This document shows, piece by piece, positions 1-11,965 of a stretch of DNA of 64,000 nt (positions are counted from its first letter, which is position 1; every line of letters begins with the position of its first letter). The position numbers and the translations under genes were made by a program. The stretch comes from Panorpa germanica (lineage: Eukaryota; Arthropoda; Insecta; Mecoptera; Panorpidae). The stretch covers positions 21,186,535-21,250,534 of the forward strand of contig OY783203.1 of NCBI GenBank assembly GCA_963678705.1, written 5' to 3'. The notes below the pieces were generated by a model that searched no databases, was not told the DNA's origin, and saw nothing but the letters and a program-made list of their open reading frames with translations.

Positions 1-1480
1 AGAGGTGTATGGCGGAGATTGAGAAAAGGAACGAGGAAAGAGAAGGAATACAGAGTAGGAACAGGAGGGAGAGTAGCAGGAAGAGCGAAGCAGTATCAGT
101 AGCAGTTTTGTTTTAATTTTTATAAGCATAATTTTTTCTTTCGTTTGGAAGGAGTTAGAATGTTTAGATTTAATAAGGATCAAAATTGAATTAGGCACAA
201 TTATATATAAATAAATGAGTTAAGGCACAAGAATGTAGTGCCAAATGGCAAAAACATTAAAAATAAAATTATATAACACAAGTTACAAATTTTTCACTTG
301 CCCTAACGGCTGAGTATAGGCATAACGCTTAAGCGCCATCCATTTTCAGGGCTAGTTGCTTTGGTTAAAATAATAATGTTGTAAAATTAATGTTATAGTT
401 TAAAATTATAATATTGCAGAGATTTCAACTTCCAAAGACGTATTCATAGTTAGATTTTTATTAGAATAGTTGTAGAATATTAGAAAATAAACCTAATTGG
501 ACACAAGTGAACACAATTTATCACTGAGATGATCAAATTGATATTGTATATAATTGACCACTTTCCATGGTTTACTGTGTCTTACCTACTACAGAAGTTT
601 GGGAACCCCTGAACTACACAATAACGAAAAAGTAAAAATAGTTCTCTACAATTAGGACACAGTTAATAATTTGTAAGGAAGAAAGGCAAGTGCATTTAAA
701 AGTATTAGGGATGTATTTATATACTTTTATTTACGAGTACATACATAACTATAAGTTTCTATATAGACTTTGATAATAGATTGCGTGTTCAAATTCTTGA
801 GAGTCTAGTACAGTCGTTCTCAACCGATGGTAACCCGAAGAATAAGTAGGAATAAGATTATATACGTAGGAATAAAATATATGTTAAAAATATGTATTAA
901 GATATTTGGCATTATCAATACTTCAACTGTCCTCTAGGTGGCCGAGATTCAGGCACGCATTTAGATTATGGCCGTGGTGATATACAAATGAGCGTATTTT
1001 CCGTGGACATTGCACCCCTCGTGCCAATGGTGAACAGTGTTCGGTTCACTCCTGTACTTCCTTTCCCCTTCCGGACGAACACGCTTCAGTGATCATATTA
1101 GTTTGGGATGTTCTTTAAGTTCCAACTTCTTCGTACACATGCAGATGCCTATAAAAAACTGGCAACGTACACCTCTAGGAGTGGAGGAGCAATCAATTCA
1201 AATTTACTACACATAGTGTAGTATATAACTCGTACTCTCTGGGTGGTCGAAGTAGTTAGGTCATAGATTCTAACACTCAGCTAGAATTAGATGCGTGTTC
1301 GATTTCCGAAGATGGAATAAATGTATTTCAAGACTGGCAAAGAATTAACTCACCAAATGATAAGGAAATAAAAAATAAACAAATATAGCCACCTTATAAA
1401 TAAAGAAATTAAAAAATACCACGCAATTATTATATTACAATTAATGCGAGATATCACCTAGCTGTTGATACCGTATTGTA
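1..1480. other. No gene recognised; AT-rich non-coding DNA
   Basis: No open frame of convincing coding character is present. A slightly more GC-rich patch lies at about 930-1200. A possible tRNA-like SINE head lies at about 1246-1310, with an A-box-like TGGTCGAAGTAGTTAGG followed by a B-box-like GTTCGATTTCC, but no second copy was found to confirm it. Confidence 0.5.
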
Positions 1481-2042
1481 CAGGGTGGTCCAATAGTCTC
1501 TTATTATTTTGAATGGCCATAAAATATAAACAAGCGGTATTAATCAGGAACTGTTTATTGTATTTTAATGTACACAATTGTGGGTTTCATTTTTTTGGAC
1601 ATTACATCATGTAAGCATGTACCTTGATTATTTTTACACTCCTGGAACCTAGACTAGAAATTCTGCATGACCGTTCGGCAAGTGGTAGGTGAAATGTATC
1701 GCGTTTCGTTGCATGTTTTCTTTTAATTCTTCAATAGCCTCTGGGTTGCTTATGTAAACTTTACTTTTAAGATATCCCCAAAGAAATTTGTCCATTGGGG
1801 ACAAATCCTGTCTGCGGGGTGGCCAGTTAATGTCACATCTTTTGAATATCACTTTTTGACTAAAAATTTCACTACCTGCAGCTGTAGAGCGTTGCAGGTG
1901 TATCATGTTGCCCCGTCTTGTTAAAACCAGGTTCTTTAATTGTAGCCTGAGAAGTTCTGTAACGCTTGTGCTAACAAATTCTGTAATTCCCCACGGAAGC
2001 AGCAGGGTTCCCAAATGTTAAGAGACTATTGGTCCAAACCTT
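1481..2042 (-). mobile_element. Tc1/mariner-class transposon remnant with terminal inverted repeats
   Basis: The left end reads CAGGGTGGTCCAATAGTCTC directly after a TA dinucleotide. The right end carries the inverse of the inner part: the 17 bases GGTCCAATAGTCTCTTA are repeated inverted at about 2019-2035. The outer bases on the right have decayed, so the right boundary is approximate. Between the ends lies a minus-strand fragment of a DDE transposase. At about 560 bp this is a deletion derivative, shorter than an autonomous copy (normally over 1 kb). Confidence 0.65.
1649..2014 (-). pseudogene. Transposase C-terminal fragment (Tc1/mariner-class DDE)
   Basis: The last third of the frame reads WPPRRQDLSPMDKFLWGYLK and then SKVYISNPEAIEELKENM. 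This matches the C-terminal catalytic region of a Tc1/mariner-class transposase family common in insects, where the consensus is WPPRSPDLTPxDFFLWGYLKSKVY. Upstream, MIHLQRSTAAGSE sits where the family has a DGAxxHxA-type segment, but it is degraded. The N-terminal DNA-binding part and the first catalytic aspartates are missing, so the fragment is inactive. It lies inside the inverted repeats of the same element. Confidence 0.7.
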
Positions 2043-2228
2043 TATACTAAAAAAAAAATATTTCAACTCAAATAATAGTACTCTAATATAATAAAACTTC
2101 ATGAGTTCAAGCTAGGCTTTTACTACAAAGGGTCCATTAATGCAGATTCATGACATCATGAACTCATAGACGTGCGACTAGAGGACTTGTTACTTAAATA
2201 GCGCGGAAATAACTCTATGGCTGTATAA

Positions 2229-2602
2229 GGCCGTCCGTACATGGGTCGACTGGTTCGACCGAAATTCGATCGAAACGTGAGCCCCGAATCTGCCCGATCC
2301 GAATGAGAATGCTACTGTGTTGTAGTGAGAGAACGCACGTGTATACGACTGAGAGAACACACACGGCACGAACGAAACTAAACTGATTTGAAATTAGTTT
2401 TGAGCGACTGTGTTTGTTGGTCGCAGATAATTACGTTACAAGCTTTTAATTGTGACATCATGAGCAGAGATGTGCCCTTATTATGGTATTGTTAAAAATT
2501 CTATAGTCACGAAACACGGCTCGACATGGCTCGTTTTTTTTTTTCGTTGGAAACTTCGTTGCGCAGCTAGTTTGCAATCAGTCGAGCCGTGTGCAGACGG
2601 CC
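2229..2602. mobile_element. Harbinger-type MITE, copy 1
   Basis: The element starts GGCCGTCCGTACATGGGTCG and ends with the inverse (…CGTGTGCAGACGGCC). It is flanked on both sides by TAA (2226-2228 and 2603-2605), which fits the TWA target site of PIF/Harbinger transposons. Related copies lie at 15661-16082, 54428-54864 and, truncated, 54868-54953. It has no coding capacity. Minus-strand open frames across its right end are incidental and recur in the other copies. Confidence 0.75.
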
Positions 2603-3924
2603 TAATAAACAAATAAAATTTGTGTTTCCCATTTACGATAGGCTTATTAGGGAAATGTACGAAACAACGCTCAATGGGTGCGGCGAGTCGTGCGTGTCTT
2701 GCTACGGAGACAATTTCTTGCCGAAACATGTATCGCGTGAAACAATTCACGCATAAAACTCCCGCGTCAGAACAAAGAAACAGTGACTACAGACTAGTGC
2801 TCTGGACTAAAGTGCAACGTAACTTGTTTTTAGTTTAGGTACTTTAGCGATTAGGTGTTGGAAAAGGTTTAGAAGCACTGGTATAGTCCGTAGTCTATTA
2901 GTCTCTGAATGTAATCAAGAATTAACTATCTTCTAGTATATAAAATATAAATACACATCGGTCGTCGGTGGTCGGTGGTCCGTGGTCAGAGCCACTCAGC
3001 TATATGTTCCGTATTTTATTCGGTTCTGTTCAGTTCTGAGAAAGTAATTACTTCTGACTAGTCGATAAACACATAGATCAATATTATGACAGATACGGTT
3101 AACGTAGTACGAGGTCAGGCGGTCAGAAGGGTCACGGGGAGGTCAAAGTGGATATATACACATACATATACCTTCCTACACACACACACACACACATAAC
3201 GGACTTTATTGTACTTCAAATAGGATGTAGATGTAGATGTAGCGAATGTAACGTATACTATGACATAAAACTGATGCCGGAATCGGGATGCCCCTCCGGA
3301 CACATTAATTCATTTAATAAACCTTTAACAATTAGCGAGCCACGAAATATTTGAAAGGTCTGTTTTGTTTGCTGTTGTATCATTATTGTTATCAAGGTCA
3401 GGTCACTTGTACGTTTAGTTTACTCAGAGCACGTGCCCTGCAACTGAAATAGAAACAGTTACACAGCGGACCCAGAACCCAGGACCGGTGACGGTGACGG
3501 TGCCGGTGTGACCAGTGCAGAACTTGCCTTAATGTGTCTCTGTTTAATTTATAAATTGGTCAGTATTATTTACTAATTGACTGGCTTGGTTAACTACATT
3601 ATTTTTTGTTTGTACATTAGGTAACTTGTTTGAATAATTAACTGCGTGATACAGCCAGTCAAAATAATTATAATTTTCAGCCGTAATAACCGATATCACA
3701 TTAAAAAAAAATCTATCCAATCCAGCGGCGATTGTGGTACCAATGTAAACAACCATAATGCATTTTGGGACTAATAAAGGCTCAATAAGCATACTGAATA
3801 TTGAATGGAATTCCTTTATACTGCAATGAAATAATTAATTAATGTATCTATTATTTTTATTTGCTATTTTGTATTATTATTTCTGTATCATATGAAATTC
3901 AAAATGAATGATTCCCTTTCCAAT
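2603..3924. other. Non-coding; simple repeats only
   Basis: No gene was recognised. The stretch contains degenerate GGTCGGTGGTC tandem copies near 2958-2985, a CA dinucleotide run at about 3177-3196 and a short GGTGACGGTGACGGTG run near 3486. Open frames here are short, overlap on both strands and have no family resemblance. Confidence 0.5.
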
Positions 3925-4084
3925 TAGGACTTCTGGACCCGACCCGACCCGGACTCGAACACCGGACACAGGTAGAAAACCCGACGAATCCGGGTCCGAA
4001 TGCTTTTGCTGGTGTACATGCAAAATTAAATAAAACCCAATGCGCGCCGCTCGAATTACACAACCCAAAAATTTAAAATATTTT

Positions 4085-4134
<50 letters not shown>

Positions 4135-4495
4135 ACATGATAATACCGATACTAAACAAGTAAATCATAAAGTTTAGTAAAGGATTAGCATAAAGTATTA
4201 TATAATAAAAAGGATAGTCCTATTATGATAATAAGAAAAAGAACCAACTTCGACGGGTAATGAAAGAACATTCTCGATGTCTGCAAATTTTTGCACCAAA
4301 CTTAGATCGTCATTGGAGGATAAGTGTCTAAATGCTTTGGTATTTCTTAAATATCACTATATTAGAGTAAAGTAAAATAAGTTATGTAATAAATGAATGG
4401 TGGTTATTACTTCAAAATTGAGATATTTCTTTTTCAAATTTCGGACCCGACCCGTACTCTGGGGGGTATTAAAATCCCGGTTTTCAGAAGCCCTA
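3925..4495 (+). mobile_element. hAT-superfamily deletion derivative, copy G1
   Basis: The ends are TAGGACTTCTGGACCCGACC and the inverse of TAGGGCTTCTGAAAACCGGG. The flanks TTTCCAAT and CTTGCAAT agree at 6 of 8 bases, consistent with a decayed 8-bp hAT target duplication. Near 4245-4380 the plus strand encodes NERTFSMSANFCTKLRSS and LNALVFLKY, the C-terminal dimerisation region (hATC) of hAT transposases. The rest of the gene is deleted. An AT microsatellite occupies about 4086-4131. A second copy is at 51345-52170. Confidence 0.7.
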
Positions 4496-4914
4496 CTTGC
4501 AATACAAGGGAATAATATCGTGGTAAACAAATATATTTTGAGGTAATTCATATTGTAATTTCTCAGATGTATACCTCTATATGTTACATTAGCTAAATTG
4601 AGACATTAGTTTGAATGACATTAGAATTGAATAGAACACCTTGAAATTAAATCAATGACATCACCATTGGACGGCTAGAGAAAGTCAATTTCTTTGATTA
4701 TTTCAATAGAGTTTGCAATACCGCAGGCAACGGTTTCCAGGGGCACAGTTCTTCTTTCGCTATTGGAAACAAATTGAATCTGATTTTCGATCTGTTAAAC
4801 GGCGTTGAAGATAAACGTTACAAAGAGGATGGTTGCGTTTGACAATTCCGACATTTACAGGAGTCGCTTCGTTGTCTCTCATGTCTATTGTCTTTATTGT
4901 TATTTTTATCATCA

Positions 4915-5643
4915 TCCTATATTATAATGTGCCAGGTGTATATTTATGATCTTATATTCTTATGATCTTACATGTTTGGTAGTGAATTTTGTATGGTAGC
5001 TTAAAAATTGACTATTTCGTAGAGAAAAAATTCTAAGGCTTTTGGCGTCTCCGGACTTTTCCTTGAATTTCCTGGAAACCCGTAATATTGGAAAAACTTA
5101 AAAAAAAATTGGTCTTTTTTGCTGTATAACTTTGTATTCGTTAAAGATAGACGGGTGAAATTTTGCATATTTTGACGCTTTTGAATGCGAACGTATTTCA
5201 AAATTCAGAAATTCAAAATTTCATAAAAGGAGCGCCGAGAAAGTTAGGAAACTTTGAAGAAAGCTCAAATTTGGGATTGTGTAATAATTGAATATCATAT
5301 TAAAAAAAAGAATTCAAAATTTAAATTATTTGGGGAGAGACGGGGGTGGTTTTCGCTAGTTAAAGTTAAAGTTTTTATATAGGCTAACTTTGGTACATAA
5401 TTTACAAATCTAAAAGAAAAAACCCAAATTTTGAAAAAAATGATTAAATAACGAATAAATTGAAAATATTTTATATTTTGTTGAAAAAAAATTATTTTTT
5501 TAGTATATGAAATGGTATTTTATTATTGAACGAGTTAAATATTTCAATTAGAAAATAGAACAAAATTTGAAATGAAATTACGAATTATTTTATTTATCAT
5601 ACACACTAAAATGACGTTGCTTTGTGACGGGGGTAAACTCTAG
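4915..5643 (+). mobile_element. Non-autonomous Helitron-like element, copy D1
   Basis: The copy starts TCCTATATTATAATG after an A and ends GGGGGTAAACTCTAG before a T. An imperfect hairpin (CGTTGCTTTGTGACG) lies about 10 bases before the terminal CTAG. Helitrons insert between A and T, begin with TC and end with CTRR preceded by a short hairpin, and in other copies here the hairpin is perfect (CGTCGC/GCGACG). No Rep-helicase coding is present. Related copies: 24907-25289, 27046-27582, 44690-44893 and 53026-53486. Confidence 0.6.
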
Positions 5644-8018
5644 TTCTTAATAAAGTTGCTCTTATGTAATAAAAGATGTATTTACAGTTCGGCACTGGCA
5701 TTAGCTAACGGTTGATGGCGGAGCTGTACGGTACGTTGTACACTTGGATTATGTCAACAAATTACGCCCCGGCGCGACGAACTGTCTTTATTAGTTATTA
5801 ATTTACACTTCTTTCAAGAGTGATAATTAAAATGATGTTACAATTTTTAATTATAGAATAACAGCAAATGAACAACTACTTGGAAATGAATGTGGAAGTC
5901 GAACTGTTGAAACATATAATTTATTTTTGTGTTCTACATTTCTAAACATTAGCATAGAAATAAAACAAAGTAATTGGATAAAACAACAATGTATAACAAT
6001 TTCACTACAATTACTGGTTCTATGTAGATTATCTATTAGTGTAATCGTCTTGACAATTGCTTGTTGGAAGATGTAATCAAGTAAAAACTTTCACTTTGTT
6101 TGAACAAATATTTTTGTACTATTTACCTATTTATTAGTTCATCGGGGACAACGGAAGTCCTCAATAGCGAGATTCCTTAACGTTATTGTCAATTGAATTT
6201 ACTGTTCAGCAGCCTACATGCTCAATTTGTTTGGGCTACTGTAACGTCTGTTAACATAGCATATTTGGAATTGCAATGACATTTTTCCTATGATCAGTTC
6301 CACAGTAAAAAGTCATATAGTTTTTATATGAAACATTCAGAATAATATGACTTTTTCTCGTTCCTCAAATGAGTAGCTTGTTATTGATTATTAATTATGA
6401 AATTGAATATATCTAAATTGAAATAATAAAAAGCAAAGCATAATATTTTTATATACACGTCATATAATCTACCATCTACCATCTACCATCCCATCGACGC
6501 TAAATGTATTTATGACATCCGTGAACTATTTATAAATATAGGTCAAATAAAATTTAATCAAAAACTCGTTTATTGATTGTTTAACAATTTAAATATTATG
6601 AAGCCATGTTGCGGTTGAACTTTGACAATGACACAAACACTACTACGGCTATTATCGCCTAGTTCTAGCCCCAGGTTTAGCTCCACTAGACGTAGAGCTG
6701 AAGCTGACGCTGAACTGAGGCTGAGCTGAGGCTTCAGGGAGTAAATACCCCGAATACGACCAATTGTTATCGAAATCAATACGAAATTAATTTGGAGAAC
6801 ATGAAAATTTAGTGAACCGATGAAATGTGTGGTCCAGCTTTGTGGATTGATTCTGCGTATCAATTGTCAAAGGACATGTGGTAATGGTAATATGCCACAT
6901 CTCGTATGTCGTATCCCATACGGTATCTTTATTACAGTGAATTGTTTGAATATTTCATGCCAATATATGAGTTGATAATCACTTGTTAAGAAATAACTTT
7001 GTCTTTAAAGTAATTACATTTTCTTGAAAGTGTTCGACAAACTAAGCTAATTTCATGGTGGTTTGAATGCGGAGAGTGCAGGTAGGTGCAACGAATCATA
7101 CGAGTATATCCGGTAAGTAAGGGTATATATTCTATTACTTCAATAGAAAAACAGAGGAAATTTACATATTTCATCATCCAAAAAAAGGAAAGAAAAACCC
7201 AGTGCATTTTATCTAACGTTCTAACGTTCTAACGTAGTATCCGACGTTGGGATGTTTTTATACAACTCACGAGAAACTGATCTTGTTTTTGTGCACTACG
7301 AGTATATACTCGTATATGTTCAGATATAAAGAAGACCCTTTACATAAAATTGACTTTTTTACAACTCCGAATAAAATATTGTGAAACTAAAAATCCTTGT
7401 ATATTCTGTTTTAGATCAACAGCTACAGTAAAAGTATTTTATCAGATGTGAATTTCAGAAAATTGTGATAAAAAATAAAAAGAAATAGGATAACTGTAAC
7501 CTATCTCAGCAGGTATGAGAGGGCATATCTGTCGGATGAAAAATGGACCAATCTTGATTTGCCTTAGACATATATCACGCCGCATACCGCCTTTAGCAAC
7601 ATTTTAAGAATATAAAAAAAAATCAAGTTTTAAAACAATATGTCATATACTTTAAGACATTTGTATTGACGTTTCGTTTTCATTCTTGTTCTTGTTCTTG
7701 TTCTTTGCAGCAGTTTGTTGCAAACGTCGAATGCTAAGGTACAAGCAGTTTGTTGATGAATTAGTGCTTGTAAATTCTGTTGCAGATATTGATTTATGAA
7801 GTTATTACTCTCTCTGTGTGCTGTTTGCTGTATGCTGTGTGGGATAAAGCTATGAAAGAATGAAGGGATGTAAACATTCTTTATAGATTACACTCCAAAC
7901 AATGTAGCTCATAAAAATGTAATACTTATGTAATAAATTATATAATACATCTTACTTGAGAACCTTATAAAACTTTTGTTTTATTTAATTGCGCCTGCAC
8001 ATTATTATTCTATATATA
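5644..8018. other. Non-coding; nothing recognised
   Basis: AT-rich sequence without a supported gene. It contains a short stem-loop at about 6307-6358 (AAAAAGTCATAT against ATATGACTTTTT), a CTACCATCTACCATC micro-repeat near 6470 and a GCTGA-rich patch near 6690-6730. Nothing suggests function. Confidence 0.5.
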
Positions 8019-8880
8019 AGACAATATCTTCAATCTTATTAGGAATTGTACATTTTTAATCAAACTTATGTGTTGCTCTGATATGTTTCTCATTGAAAGT
8101 GTCCGCAAATTCAACACCGATTTTATTGTATTAACACTGTTTACATAATATTTTTGTGCATTGTTATATTGAACCTTCTCCGCTTAAGAGAGAAGAATTT
8201 TTTGTCTTTTGTTATCTACTTGCTTTGTACATTGTTTTAAAGTTAAAATAATTGTTAGTTTTAAGTTCCTTTACAATAAGTGAGTTGTAATTGTACGTTC
8301 AACCTGTAAAATATAAGTATTACATATTATATACGTATACATATACCTATATTATATATTATATATATATATAAGTATTATATGTTATATATATTATATA
8401 AATAGAATATAAGTTATATATAATATATAACTAGAATTAAACTCACTTCCGTTATTTTGTTCATAAATAAATCCCTATTAGAGATTTATAAAATAAAAAT
8501 ATATAATTAAAATAAATAAACAATTAATCAATAAATTCGCGCTTGATTAATTTCTTACGCGGCGTCCCTTATAGAAAACTAAACAGGATTTTTATAAAAC
8601 TTAACAACATACACATTACAATAATTACACTGTTTAACTTAAATCATACCTGAAATCAAAGAATCGACATTTTATTATTTAAATTGTCAGTCCCTTTGTA
8701 TCTAATTTTATAATAACTTAACAATATGCACCGTGAGTTCTGTCGACTCCAAATATGAACTGTGTTGGCCGTTATTCCTCAAACATCATCGATGGAGTCC
8801 ATGACTATATGGTCACTATTTTATCGATTAGACGAGCTTTGTATTAACTAAAGAAATATAATTTCTTTACATATATATTC
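8019..8880 (+). repeat. Dispersed repeat K, copy 1 (with an internal insertion)
   Basis: The outer parts, about 8019-8080 and 8600-8880, match the other three copies: 46876-47254 (minus), 53494-53782 (plus, partial) and 54957-55180 (minus, partial). The middle, about 8080-8600, is extra DNA absent from copy 2, including a TATA-rich tract at 8320-8440. The family ends in AAAGAAATATAATTTCTTT, itself palindromic. No coding capacity or class-diagnostic terminus was recognised, so the element type is unknown. Confidence 0.6.
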
Positions 8881-9496
8881 CAAATTACTATAATGCTGAC
8901 GTCAAGAAATTTGTCTTTGAAATTAAGCCCGAGAAATATAGCACTAATTTAACGGCTGCATTGCGGATGGTGTAGTAGGGCGAACCACTAAATGGAAGTT
9001 AAACAAATCAGCAACGAGCAGCAACAATAATTACTTTTAGGTGGCACAAACAAACGACCAGCATTTATACACTGTTAATATTTATTTTTCAATACACTGG
9101 TTATGGAAGTTATTTTTAACAGTGTACGATCACCTTTCTTTGTATGGAGACATCGATCTAGTCATAATTTCATATTTATTGATTTGATCGATCAGGTACA
9201 CAAAAAGTTCTTGAAGAAAAGAAAATATGTTTACAGTATTCCTAGACGTTTCTCAGGCGTTCGACAGAGTATGGCATAAAAGCCTAGAATACAAACTTAA
9301 CAAAATGTTACCTAGACAATATAGTGAATTACTAAAGCCATATATAGAAAATAGGCTGTTCAGAGTCAAAGTAGAAGATCAATTCTCAAATATTAAAAAT
9401 ATAAACGCTGGAGTTCCACAAGGAAGTGTATTAGGCCCTGACCAGTGATATTACAACAACAGTGATACTCACTGACATAGCTAGGTATGGGCCAGT

Positions 9497-9830
9497 CGGT
9501 GCTGGGCACCGGGGCCCTCGGACCTGGATCAGCAAACCTCGTATTATACTAGCTAAAAATTCTCCCACCTTTGGAATGTAAATGAAATACACGACGCACG
9601 TTGCAACACGACTTTAAGGTAGTACTGTTGGTCAGATAGTTACCGTTTAATATTTTCTAAAATTTGGGATATTAGTAGATAATAATAAGATAATGTTCTC
9701 ATTAAATTTTAGAAAAACTGCAGAGAACCAGTAAAAAGATATTAAACTTCGAATTTTTTAATTTAACATTGAAGCTTATGAGAAATCACAGTTTTTATTT
9801 TATTTTATAAAAAGAACAGTTTAGATTTAG
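9497..9830 (+). repeat. Dispersed repeat A, copy 1
   Basis: About 330 bp resembling 13234-13578. Shared landmarks are CAGCAAACCTC, AGCTAAAAATTCTC, GCAACACGACTTTAAGGTAG and GAGAAATCACAG near the end. It is non-coding and of unknown class. It lies in the DNA that splits the Jockey reverse transcriptase. Confidence 0.65.
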
Positions 9831-9896
9831 ATTTATCGAAGATAGACCAGCTAACCATTCTTGTGAGGTATGGAGTAATAACCGGTGGCCGTATTC

Positions 9897-10107
9897 CTGA
9901 GTCTTGCGAACAATGATCGTGATCGAATAGATCTGATTTACATGAGTCAAACATTTTACGAATTACTTCTAAAAGAGTATTCCTGTACATTTCCTGAATT
10001 TTATTATTAATTATTATTATAGTTCACGTTTAAGAGTGATTCGAAAAATGTTTCGCTCATATAAATCATATCTGTTCGATCACGACCATAGTTCGCAAGA
10101 CTCCCCA
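9897..10107. repeat. Long imperfect hairpin (inverted repeat) inside the LINE insertion
   Basis: The left arm 9897-9967 (from GAGTCTTGCGAACAATGATC) is repeated inverted at 10037-10107, with only scattered mismatches over about 65 bases and a loop of about 70 bases. A further inverted pair, ACCGGTGGC at 9881 and GCCACCGGT at 10157, lies farther out. This is consistent with a fold-back MITE, but no clean target duplication is visible. Confidence 0.65.
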
Positions 10108-10920
10108 GTTTAGGGCTCCAGTTTCTTTTTGCACCGGGATCTTTGGTTGCCTAGCTACGCCACCGGTGATACTATAAAGGCAACGTTTGCAGATGATACG
10201 TCTATAATGACGATAGCTGATAATATGCAAGAAGCAACCAAAAAGGTGCAAGAAGCCATGAACAACGTAAGTGCTTGGTCAAAGAAATGGCCGATTGCAT
10301 TAAACGAAACGAAAATCGGTGCATGTTAAGTTCACCAACAAGGACTAATTACATTCCGGTACTAATAAATGACCAAGCTATTCCGTATGCGAAAACAGCA
10401 AAGTATCTAGGAATGACTTTAGACGCCAAACTTCGTTGGAAGGCTCACGTAAAGAAAAAGAGAGATGAACTGGGAATAACATATAAGAAAATGTACTGGC
10501 TAATGGGACGCAAATCCACATTATCCATGCATAACAAACTAATGCTGTATAAGCAAATATTGAAACCAGTTTGGACATATGGAATTCAGCTATAAGGCTG
10601 CACTAAAAAATAAAGTTCTGAGGAACATAGTGAATACACCATGGTATGTTCGCAATAGCGATATACATAGGGATCACAGTAGCTGAAAAATTACGAAAAT
10701 AGGAAGAAAGACCGAGCAATGTCTTCAACAACATGTCAACGTGGAAGAGCTAAATTGACTGACAAGAAGATTAAAGAGAACTAAGCCATTAACAATGGTT
10801 AATACTCTTGACTACAAAAAAAATATTACCATTATTTAATTAATTAAAAAATATGTTATTAGATAGTTTGTATAAATTAGTTATAACAATACTAATAGGT
10901 ATAATAGAAGAAAAAAAAAT

Positions 10921-11847
10921 TGATTTAATTTAGATCTCGACCACATGAATGAATCTCCTTGCCTGTCTGCTGTATACTTAGTCAGTCAGTCAGTCAGACG
11001 GTTACTGTGTTCTGCTGAATTAAAGTAAGTGAACTTGTTTGGGGAACTAAATGCTAGTAATGCGAGTAGGTATTTGTCTCTATAGCACTAGACACTGAAA
11101 TGTGTTGTGATCCAGTGTTTTTCAACATAACACCGAACAACACAGCGAACATAAACTTCGACTGGAGCAGAGTAAAACAAAGCGAATAGACAGAGATATT
11201 TATAATGCTCTGCGGAACACAGTTGGAAAAATGAACTAACTAAAGTTTTGTGATGAAGGAGGATAAAGGATAACGAATAACACACACCAGACCAGACTTG
11301 GTTTATTTTCACGTATTTTTATAAACCAGATATTGGAAAAGTTCTTTGATAATCTCAAGAGTTGCAACGGATATTGCGGTTTATTTTGTAATACTCAATA
11401 CAAAAATAAATAACTTTCATAAATATATCTTAATTAAAATACGAGAAACTTGGGATTCGCCGATTACCGTTTAACATTTAATTGACTCAAGGATGAAATG
11501 TACCTACACTGAATTTTATTGTGAAATGTTCATAAAAATGTTAGAAAATAATTTCCGTTTCATTACTGTGCTAAAATTATGAAACGTTGTATTGAGATAT
11601 TTATTTTCCGTTTTGCGTTCGCACCGTTCGGGTTCACGCGTTCTGTTGTTTTTGTAGAGATTGCTTAATTATTTAAAATGTTTTAATTGATAAATTTCAG
11701 ATTCATGAGAATTTTGTGTTTCGGAAGGTCGGGTGTAAAACAATAAAAAATAAATAGATTAAAAAAGCAATAAAACAAAAAAATTACAACGAAAAGACCC
11801 AAAATGATTATTAACAGCTAATACTCGTACATTAACTATGTATTATG
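10921..11847. other. Non-coding; nothing recognised
   Basis: AT-rich DNA with a short CAGT tandem run near 10980-10996. No gene or known repeat was recognised. Confidence 0.5.
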
Positions 11848-11965
11848 ACGACACAGTAGGCGAGAGCATTGATGCTTGACTCTGACTACTATGTCTCCGA
11901 GTTCGATCTCCGTTATATAATCTGGGTTTGGTTGCAATCAGATTTAATTAGTTATGTGCAACCAT
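11848..11965 (+). repeat. tRNA-like SINE, copy 1
   Basis: A head resembling a tRNA promoter (A-box-like CAGTAGGCGAGA, B-box-like GAGTTCGATCTCC) is followed by a non-tRNA body, TAATCTGGGTTTGGTTGCAA and so on. A second copy with the same head and body lies at 44551-44668, where the B box is the better GGTTCGATCACC. Head plus shared body in two places supports a SINE rather than a tRNA gene; the head does not fold into a complete cloverleaf by eye. Confidence 0.55.

Larger units (their letters stand above)
9190..10920 (+). pseudogene. Jockey-type LINE reverse transcriptase, interrupted and frameshifted
   Basis: The pieces lie in order on the plus strand. LEEKK leads, after a frameshift, into VFLDVSQAFDRVWHK (from 9227), then GVPQGSVLGP ending near 9440, the start of the RT palm. 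After a 0.7-kb insertion the gene resumes near 10165 with ATFADDTSIM, which holds the catalytic aspartate pair. It then shifts frame near 10310 and continues with YLGMTLDAKLRWKAHV and LKPVWTYGIQL to 10595. A degraded tail follows to an A-rich end near 10915. Non-LTR retrotransposons of the Jockey clade carry this RT order. The copy is 5' truncated, split and shifted, so it is dead. Similar fragments lie at 21200-21930 and 57226-58337. Confidence 0.8.

Noticed and set aside
2481-2750. Minus-strand frame of 89 codons at the end of MITE copy 1
   Set aside because: Half of it is MITE terminal sequence that also yields frames in other MITE copies; the remainder resembles no protein family.
3115-3354. 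Open frames on both strands across the CA repeat
   Set aside because: They are produced by a CA/GT microsatellite and have no family resemblance.
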